A DNA stretch of 9,614 nt from DATARH01 sp035309005 (GTDB lineage Bacteria; Pseudomonadota; Alphaproteobacteria; ATCC43930; CGMCC-115725): contig DATGFP010000071.1 in the NCBI GenBank assembly GCA_035309005.1, positions 1-9,614 of the forward strand, given 5' to 3'. This document shows, one piece after another, positions 5,021-9,614 of the stretch. The first letter of the stretch is position 1. Every line of letters begins with the position of its first letter. The position numbers were made by a program, and so were the translations under genes. The notes beneath the pieces are model-generated. The model worked only from the letters and a program-made list of their open reading frames with translations. It was not told the DNA's origin and made no database searches.

Positions 5021-5869
5021 TCAGCCGGGATGCGCGACAAGGCGCTGATTCTGCTCGCCCAGCCCCTCGACCGAGAGCCGCACCCGGTCGCCCGGCTTGA
5101 GAAATTTCGGCGGCTTGAAGCCCATCGCCACCCCGGAGGGCGTGCCGGTCGGGATCACGTCGCCCGGCAGCAGCGTCATGAACTGGCTGACATAGCTGAC
5201 GATCTTGTTGACCCCGAAGATCAGGTCGGCGGTGTTGCTGCTTTGCCGCCGCTCGCCGTTGACCTCGGTCCACAGTTGCAGCTTGCCGGGGTCGGGCACC
5301 TCGTCGGCGGTCACCAGCCAGGGGCCCATCGGGCAGAACGTGTCGGCGCTCTTGCCCTTGGTCCATTGCCCGCCGCGCTCCATCTGGTATTCGCGCTCGG
5401 AGACGTCGTTGACGACGCAATACCCGGCGATGTGCTTGGGCGCGTCGACCTCGCTGACATAGCTCGCCCGGCTGCCGATCACGATGCCGAGTTCGACCTC
5501 GTAATCGGTCTTGACCGAGCCCTGCGGGATGACCGTGTCGTCGTTGGGGCCGCAGATCGACGAGATCGCCTTCAGAAAAAAGATCGGCTCCTGCGGGATC
5601 GCCATCCCGGCTTCCTGCGCGTGCAGGCGATAGTTGAGCCCGATCGCGACCACCTTCGAGACGTTGGCGACGCAGGGGCCGAGCCGCGGCGTGCCGGAGA
5701 CCGCCGGCAGCGTCGCAGGGTCGAGCCGGCGCAGTCGGTCGAGCGCGGCCGGCACGAGCGCCGCCCCGTCGAGGTCGCGGATCACGCCGGAGAGGTCGCG
5801 GATCTGGCCGGTGCGGTCGAGGAGGCCGGGCTTTTCCTGGCCCGGCGGGCCGTAGCGCAAAAGCTTCAT
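5021..5869 (-). CDS. Fumarylacetoacetate hydrolase family enzyme, likely a 2,4-diketo-3-deoxy sugar-acid hydrolase (282 aa)
   Basis: A cytosolic Mg/Mn-dependent enzyme of the FAH fold that cleaves carbon-carbon bonds in beta-diketo acids. The metal ligands are visible as E124 and E126 in DYEVELG and D155 in VNDVSERE. Other conserved parts are GLNY (77-80), FFLK ending at K100, KGKSADTFCPMGPWL (171-185) and TGTPSGV (241-247). The length is that of short bacterial members. Its ATG overlaps the stop of the upstream SDR gene by four bases, so the two are co-translated. Paired with an SDR that resembles 2-keto-3-deoxy-L-fuconate dehydrogenase, the best inference is hydrolysis of 2,4-diketo-3-deoxy-L-fuconate or -rhamnonate to pyruvate and L-lactate. 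Databases often label such proteins ureidoglycolate lyase. Acylpyruvase activity is another possibility. Confidence 0.85.
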   Translation of the reverse strand: MKLLRYGPPGQEKPGLLDRTGQIRDLSGVIRDLDGAALVPAALDRLRRLDPATLPAVSGTPRLGPCVANVSKVVAIGLNYRLHAQEAGMAIPQEPIFFLKAISSICGPNDDTVIPQGSVKTDYEVELGIVIGSRASYVSEVDAPKHIAGYCVVNDVSEREYQMERGGQWTKGKSADTFCPMGPWLVTADEVPDPGKLQLWTEVNGERRQSSNTADLIFGVNKIVSYVSQFMTLLPGDVIPTGTPSGVAMGFKPPKFLKPGDRVRLSVEGLGEQNQRLVAHPG

Positions 5870-6663
5870 CGGGGGATGCTCCGTGGGTTAAAGGGTTCCC
5901 TGGGGTTCAGAGGGTAAAGCCGTCCGTCGACGATGTGGATGGCGCCGGTGGTGAAGGCGGCTTCGTCGGAGGCGAGGTAGACCGCGAGCGAGGCGACCTC
6001 CTCGGGCGTCCCGAGCCGGCCCAGCGGCTGGCGCTCGACAAAGCCGCGCCGCGCCGCCTCGGTGCCGCCGGGCATGAGCACGCCCTGCATCGCGATGCGC
6101 TCGTCGAGCGAGGGGGTGGCGATGGTGCCGGGGCAGATCGCGTTGCAGCGCACCCCGTGGGTGATGAAATCGGCCGCCACCGCCTTGGTCAGCCCGATCA
6201 CGGCCGCCTTGGTCGCGCCGTAGACGCAGCGGTTGGGCGCGCCTTTGACCGAGGAGACGGTCGAGGCCATGTTGATGATCGAGGCGCCCTTCGCCTGCTC
6301 CAGCATCTTGGGCAGGAAGGCGCGGATCATCAGGTACATCGAGCGCACGTTGAGCCCGAACGAAAAGTCCCACTCGTCGGGCAGCACGTCGAGCACCGTG
6401 CCGTGGTGCACAAAACCGGCGCAGTTGAAGAGGATGTCGACTGGCCCGAGTTCGCCGGCCAGCGCCTCGATCGCCGCCTCGTCGGTGACGTCGAGCCGGC
6501 GCGTCGCGATCAACAGTTCGGCGAGGCCGGCGAGCTTCGCTTCGGCGACGTCGGTCGCCAGCACGCTGGCGCCCTCGGCGGCGAAGGCCAGCGCCGCCGC
6601 CCGGCCGATCCCCTGGCCCGCCGCCGTGACCAGGGCGCGCTTGCCCTCGAGCCGTCCCGCCAT
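5866..6663 (-). CDS. SDR dehydrogenase resembling 2-keto-3-deoxy-L-fuconate dehydrogenase (265 aa)
   Basis: A classical short-chain dehydrogenase, probably NAD-dependent because D38 ends strand 2. The cofactor loop is TAAGQGIG (13-20), followed by LDVTD (58-62), NCAG (80-83), and the catalytic S134 in NMAS with Y148xxxK152. The segments GFVHHGTVLD (83-92), WDFSFGLNVRSMY (98-110) and AICPGTIATPSLDERI (175-190) point to the 2-keto-3-deoxy-L-fuconate dehydrogenase/DHRS6 branch. With the coupled FAH gene this suggests oxidation at C4 of 2-keto-3-deoxy-L-fuconate. DHRS6-like 3-hydroxybutyrate dehydrogenase is the alternative. The ATG at 6663 follows GAGGGG. The frame is open further upstream, but that part lies across the DUF1223 gene. 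The ending is odd: after VDG the protein continues RLYPLNPREPFNPRSIPR, where the family normally ends DGG plus a few residues. Loss of one C at 5922 would give DGGFTL-stop at 5907, so a frameshift is likely. Confidence 0.85.
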   Translation of the reverse strand: MAGRLEGKRALVTAAGQGIGRAAALAFAAEGASVLATDVAEAKLAGLAELLIATRRLDVTDEAAIEALAGELGPVDILFNCAGFVHHGTVLDVLPDEWDFSFGLNVRSMYLMIRAFLPKMLEQAKGASIINMASTVSSVKGAPNRCVYGATKAAVIGLTKAVAADFITHGVRCNAICPGTIATPSLDERIAMQGVLMPGGTEAARRGFVERQPLGRLGTPEEVASLAVYLASDEAAFTTGAIHIVDGRLYPLNPREPFNPRSIPR

Positions 6664-6743
6664 TCGCCCCTCGCACCGGCTTTCGCGGGCAAATTGCCAC
6701 GCCGCGCCGGGCGATGCAAATCGCCGCGCCGGGGGGCGCGCGG

Positions 6744-7460
6744 TCAGCCGGCAGGCTGCGACAGCGCGGCGCCGAGCATCCTCCCGTCGGGCGCCTGGAC
6801 CAGCACGGCGAGGCCCTCGCCGGGGCCGGGCGGGTCGATCGTGAAATCGCGCGCCGCGCCCTCCCAGCGCCCCAGCACCTGCAGCGCGTCGACGCCGTTG
6901 GCGTCCTGCGCGGTGCGGCCGGCGTTTTCGCCGGCGGCGACCGCGGTCGTCCGCTGCGCGAGGAAGCGCACGAGGACGACTTCGCCCGCGCCCCCGCCGA
7001 CCGCGCCCCCGACCGCGCCCCCGACCGCGACCGAGCGCCGGTCGGCGGCGAAGCTCACCGGCGCGACCGCCTTGGGCCGTGCGGCAGCGATCGCGGCGAG
7101 CACCGCGGCGCGGTCGGAGCCGACCATCTCGCGCGTCCCGTCGACGACGATCTGCGGGGTATACACCTGGCCGCCGTTGAAGCGCCCGGCATAGGCCTTT
7201 TGCCGCGCGGTCGAGGCTTCGCTCGACAGCGGGTCCTTCCAGCCGAGGCGGTCCCAGTAGCTGATGTGGTAGCCGAGCGCGAGCACGTCCGGGCGCGGCG
7301 CCAGCTCGCGCAGCAGCGCATCGGCCGGCGGGCACGACGAGCAGCCTTGCGAGGTAAACAGCTCGACCACGACCGGCCGCGGATCGGCGCGCGCTGGCGT
7401 TGCCGCCAGCGCCACGCCGAGAAGCAGGCCGGCTATCCCCAGAGCGTCCAGCCGCGCCAT
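6744..7460 (-). CDS. DUF1223 thioredoxin-like exported protein (238 aa)
   Basis: A DUF1223 family protein of unknown biochemical role, probably periplasmic. A signal peptide is clear: a short basic start, the hydrophobic core LGIAGLLLGVALAA and an ARA cleavage site near residue 25. The mature protein begins with the family hallmark VVELFTSQGCSSCPPAD (31-47), a thioredoxin-like strand followed by C40-x-x-C43, then YHISYWDRLGWKDP and YTPQIVVDG. The CxxC suggests redox or metal chemistry, which is not established. The start at 7460 is chosen over an upstream in-frame ATG because GGAGA precedes it and the signal peptide begins there. The middle holds a Gly-Gly-Ala-Val repeat from a 12-base DNA repeat. 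The SDR gene starts 80 bases downstream on the same strand, so co-transcription is possible though no functional link is evident. Confidence 0.88.
   Translation of the reverse strand: MARLDALGIAGLLLGVALAATPARADPRPVVVELFTSQGCSSCPPADALLRELAPRPDVLALGYHISYWDRLGWKDPLSSEASTARQKAYAGRFNGGQVYTPQIVVDGTREMVGSDRAAVLAAIAAARPKAVAPVSFAADRRSVAVGGAVGGAVGGGAGEVVLVRFLAQRTTAVAAGENAGRTAQDANGVDALQVLGRWEGAARDFTIDPPGPGEGLAVLVQAPDGRMLGAALSQPAG
6999..7030. repeat. 12-bp in-frame tandem repeat inside the DUF1223 gene
   Basis: GACCGCGCCCCC is present at 6999-7010 and 7011-7022, followed by a partial third copy to 7030. It encodes GGAV units in a probable surface loop. Because the unit is a multiple of three, copy-number changes would not break the frame. 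Confidence 0.75.
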
Positions 7461-7878
7461 CGCCGTTCTCCGCGAAGTTGCGTCACAGTCCGAAGATGGG
7501 GAGGATGCGGCGGCCGCGCCGATCACGCTTTAGCGAGCCGCGCAGCATCGGCGGATTCCTGAGGTTAGCGCCCTGTATTCGGCGCGGCAAGTCAATCGCG
7601 ACGCGTTGCCGCTATTCCCGCTTTGCGTATGACGAGGCGCTAGCGGAAGGTTAGCTTTGCGCTGCTCGAATAGGGCCAATAAATCGGAGGCCGGTAACGG
7701 CTCCAGGATGAACTTCGCAACGCGTCAACTCGGTTGAGCGCGCGCGGCGACCGGGAGGAAGCAGGGCGACAGTCGAAAACCACATCGATCGCAACATTAA
7801 ACCAAGCGACTGTTTCGTCGATTCCATCTCCTCTAGCGCGCACGCTCCCCGATTTGGTCATTTGGGAGAACGCACGCT
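7461..7878. other. Non-coding divergent region between the DUF1223 and MFS genes
   Basis: These 418 bases hold no believable gene; the short frames crossing it have Arg/Ser-rich, unstructured translations. It must carry the promoters of both divergent genes, but no convincing -35/-10 pair was found on either strand. Next to the MFS start, CGCACGCT is repeated at 7839-7846 and 7871-7878. CTCCC at 7845-7849 could pair with the GGGAG Shine-Dalgarno sequence at 7864-7868. The region is large enough for a regulatory leader or small RNA, but nothing specific is recognised. Confidence 0.5.
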
Positions 7879-9315
7879 ATGGCGGATGCTGCACTGACGT
7901 CGTCGTCTTCGGTTTCGGCGAGTTTCCTGCTTGGGCAAAAGCTCGACAGCATACCATTCAGTCCCTACCACATCGCGGTAATATTGACGCTCGGGCTCGT
8001 TGGCTTCACCGACGGGTACGATTTGGCGCTGACGGGCTCGCTGCTCGTGCTGGCCAAGGGACCGCTGCACATCACGCCGGACCAGATCCGCTGGCTGACC
8101 ATCGCCGCGACGATGTTCGTGGTCGTCGGCGGCTTTATCGCCGCGGCGATCTCCGATCATGTCAGCCGCAAGACGATCATCCAGATCGGCGTCGTCGGCA
8201 TGACCTTCTTCACGCTGATGATTCCCTTGGTGCAAAACGCCGAGCAGCTGATCATCGTGCGCCTGCTGACCGGCCTCGGGCTGGGCTTTGCGATCACCGC
8301 GCCATTCCCGGTCGCCGCCGAATTGATGCCGGCGCAGCACCGCCGCACCTATGGCGCGATCTATGAAATCTGCCTGGCGAGCGCGTTCGCGCTGCTGCCG
8401 TTCGTCGGCTTCATGCTGGCCGGCAACGTCAACGGCTTCCGCTGGATCGCGTTGCCGGGCGGGCTCGCCCTCTTCGTCGTGCCGGTCGTCGTGCATTTCG
8501 TCATCCCGCAGAGCCCGCGCTGGCTGTTGCGGCGCGGCCAGACCCAGGCCGCGGTCGACACCGTCAACGACTTCATCCGGCGCTGCGGCAACCGCGTGCC
8601 GCGCTTGACGGTCGCCGATCTCGGCTCCCGCCTGCAGGAGGCGCAGGCCGCCCTGCCGCCCTTCCGGAACCTGTTCGCGCCCGGTCAGCTGCGCTGGACG
8701 ACGGTCGGGATCCTGACCAGCATCAGCGCCGGCACGGCCTATTACCTGATCGCGATCCTGTTGCCGAAGGCGCTGATCGACCAGGGCGCGGCGGTGACGA
8801 CGAGCTTCGGGATCAGCACGATCGTCTTCCTCGCGACGATCCCGGGCAAGGCGTTCAACGCGGTTCTGATGGAAAAGATCGGCCGGCGCTGGACGATCGC
8901 CTATGCGCTGTCGGGGGCATTTCCGGGGCTGGTGCTGATGGCTTGTGCGCACCTGACCGGGGCTTACGCGAACATGGTGATGACCGCCGGCGCGATCGTG
9001 CTGGGCTTCACCGCGCTGTCGTCGTTCACCACGGTGCGGGTCTATCTGTCGGAGCAGTTCCCAACGTCGCTGCGCGGCCGCGGCAACATCTTCGGCGAGG
9101 CCTTCGGCCGCATCTTCGCCGGTGTCCTGGCGCCGTTCCTGATCGAGCCGCACACCGGTTCGGCCTTCGCGTTTTTCGGCACCATTGTCGTCATCGTGCT
9201 GTGCGGCGCCTTCATCCCGCTGCTGTTCGGCAAGGAGACCGTCGGCCAGCTGGAACGGGTCACCGAGGGGCACGGCGCGATGATCGCCCAGCCGATCGCG
9301 GCGACCGCCGGGTAG
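7879..9315 (+). CDS. MFS transporter, aromatic-acid/sugar-porter-like (478 aa)
   Basis: A twelve-helix major facilitator protein of the inner membrane, probably a proton-coupled importer of an organic acid or sugar. Hydrophobic segments begin about residue 31 (HIAVILTLGLVGFTDGYD) and continue in two halves split by a cytoplasmic loop (about 213-270). Family marks are DGYD (45-48) in helix 1, as in aromatic acid:H+ symporters, a motif-A-like SDHVSRK between helices 2 and 3, its second-half counterpart EKIGRR (332-337), IPQSPRWLLRRG (209-220) after helix 6, and YLSEQFPTSLRGRG (389-402) in the second half. The ATG at 7879 follows GGGAG at about ten bases. It is divergent from the DUF1223 gene and convergent with a DenD-like dehydrogenase. 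Nearby sugar-acid enzymes make a sugar acid a reasonable guess, but the substrate cannot be read from sequence. Confidence 0.88.
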   Translation: MADAALTSSSSVSASFLLGQKLDSIPFSPYHIAVILTLGLVGFTDGYDLALTGSLLVLAKGPLHITPDQIRWLTIAATMFVVVGGFIAAAISDHVSRKTIIQIGVVGMTFFTLMIPLVQNAEQLIIVRLLTGLGLGFAITAPFPVAAELMPAQHRRTYGAIYEICLASAFALLPFVGFMLAGNVNGFRWIALPGGLALFVVPVVVHFVIPQSPRWLLRRGQTQAAVDTVNDFIRRCGNRVPRLTVADLGSRLQEAQAALPPFRNLFAPGQLRWTTVGILTSISAGTAYYLIAILLPKALIDQGAAVTTSFGISTIVFLATIPGKAFNAVLMEKIGRRWTIAYALSGAFPGLVLMACAHLTGAYANMVMTAGAIVLGFTALSSFTTVRVYLSEQFPTSLRGRGNIFGEAFGRIFAGVLAPFLIEPHTGSAFAFFGTIVVIVLCGAFIPLLFGKETVGQLERVTEGHGAMIAQPIAATAG

Positions 9316-9320
9316 CGCGA

Positions 9321-9338
9321 GCCGGCTTTTCAGCCGGC
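9321..9338. terminator. Hairpin between convergent MFS and DenD-like genes
   Basis: GCCGGCT at 9321-9327 and AGCCGGC at 9332-9338 form a perfect 7-bp stem with a TTTC loop, starting five bases after the MFS stop and overlapping the stop codon of the opposing gene. It could serve both convergent transcripts. No long T-tract follows on either strand. Confidence 0.4.
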
Positions 9339-9614
9339 GAGCTGTTTCTGCATCGCGAGGTCGTCCGCGATAAATGCCTGGACGACCTCGTCGATGCCGC
9401 TGTCGCCGGTGAAGCCGAGCGCCTCGGCGCGTGGCGTCGCAAGCGCCCGCGGCCAGCCCGAGACGATCGCCTGGATCGCGGGATCGGGCTGCCAGCGCAG
9501 CCTTGCGTAGGCGACTTCGCCGCCGGCGCGGCGTAGCGCCGCCGCCATCTCGCCGACCGAGACCGAAAAGCCGGGCAATTGCAGCGAGCGGCTCGCGCCG
9601 AACGCGTCGCCCGG
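9330..9614 (-). CDS. denD: C-terminal part of a D-erythronate-dehydrogenase-like epimerase/SDR protein (5' end outside window)
   Basis: Ninety-four codons are open from the right edge to the TGA at 9332-9330. The gene continues upstream of the window, so the NAD-binding domain and start are not visible. The visible C-terminus contains SRSLQLPGFSVSVGEM, WQPDPAIQAIVSGWPRAL and PRAEALGF followed by a final helix. This series is characteristic of the substrate-binding end of NAD-dependent epimerase/dehydratase proteins annotated as D-erythronate dehydrogenase, which oxidise D-erythronate to 2-keto-D-erythronate in four-carbon sugar-acid catabolism. A TTG at 9578 could be read as a start, but the sequence upstream of it fits the family, so I treat this as a partial gene. 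It converges on the MFS transporter, which may carry a related substrate. Another member of the extended SDR family is possible. Confidence 0.72.
   Translation of the reverse strand, partial: PGDAFGASRSLQLPGFSVSVGEMAAALRRAGGEVAYARLRWQPDPAIQAIVSGWPRALATPRAEALGFTGDSGIDEVVQAFIADDLAMQKQLAG

Noticed and set aside
5866..7335. 489-codon extended version of the SDR gene
   Set aside because: The extra N-terminal part is low-complexity Arg/Ala/Gly and overlaps the real DUF1223 gene. The SDR fold begins at 6663 with its own GAGGGG site.
7640..7861. 73-codon minus-strand frame in the intergenic region before the MFS gene
   Set aside because: No ribosome binding site, Arg/Ser-rich translation with no recognisable family.
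7858..9273. 471-codon open frame antisense to the MFS gene
   Set aside because: The translation is rich in Arg, Asp, Gln and Glu with no domain. It is the usual mirror frame of a GC-rich membrane-protein gene, whose sense strand has clear MFS motifs.

Overview
This is a GC-rich chromosomal window, probably from a soil- or root-associated alphaproteobacterium. That placement is inferred from high GC with G/C-ending codons, a PmtA-type phospholipid methyltransferase, a two-domain cold-shock protein of the kind common in that class, and sugar-acid enzymes. I see no rRNA, tRNA, CRISPR array, transposase or integrase.

Layout. 1-775 (minus): a glyoxalase II gene cut by the left edge. 946-1846 (plus): a two-gene Fic toxin module with its own sigma70-like promoter, a 14-bp palindrome over the -10, a 68-aa putative antitoxin and an intact Fic protein. 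The fic gene is visibly AT-richer than its surroundings and looks acquired. 1905-3289 (minus): a 67-aa unknown protein followed by an amidohydrolase-2 enzyme. 3451-4089 (minus): a probable phosphatidylethanolamine N-methyltransferase. 4291-4851 (minus): a double cold-shock-domain protein. 5021-6663 (minus): an SDR dehydrogenase and a fumarylacetoacetate-hydrolase-family enzyme with a 4-base stop/start overlap. They resemble the last two steps of the non-phosphorylating L-fucose/L-rhamnose pathway. 6744-7460 (minus): an exported DUF1223 thioredoxin-like protein. 7461-7878: a non-coding divergent region. 7879-9315 (plus): an MFS transporter. 9330-9614 (minus): the 3' end of a D-erythronate-dehydrogenase-like gene, convergent with the transporter.

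How they fit. The right half (SDR, FAH, MFS, DenD-like) suggests uptake and oxidation of sugar acids, but no kinase, dehydratase or regulator is in view, so the pathway is incomplete here. The left half is unrelated housekeeping or accessory material with a Fic module inserted between a glyoxalase and an amidohydrolase.

Most notable points: (1) the Fic module, whose small partner lacks the known (S/T)xxxE(G/N) Fic-inhibitory motif and lies in the same frame as the toxin, separated by one TGA; (2) the SDR C-terminus, which looks like the product of a one-base frameshift, since removing one C near 5922 restores a family-like ...DGGFTL-stop ending. I found no convincing new multi-gene system beyond the Fic module.
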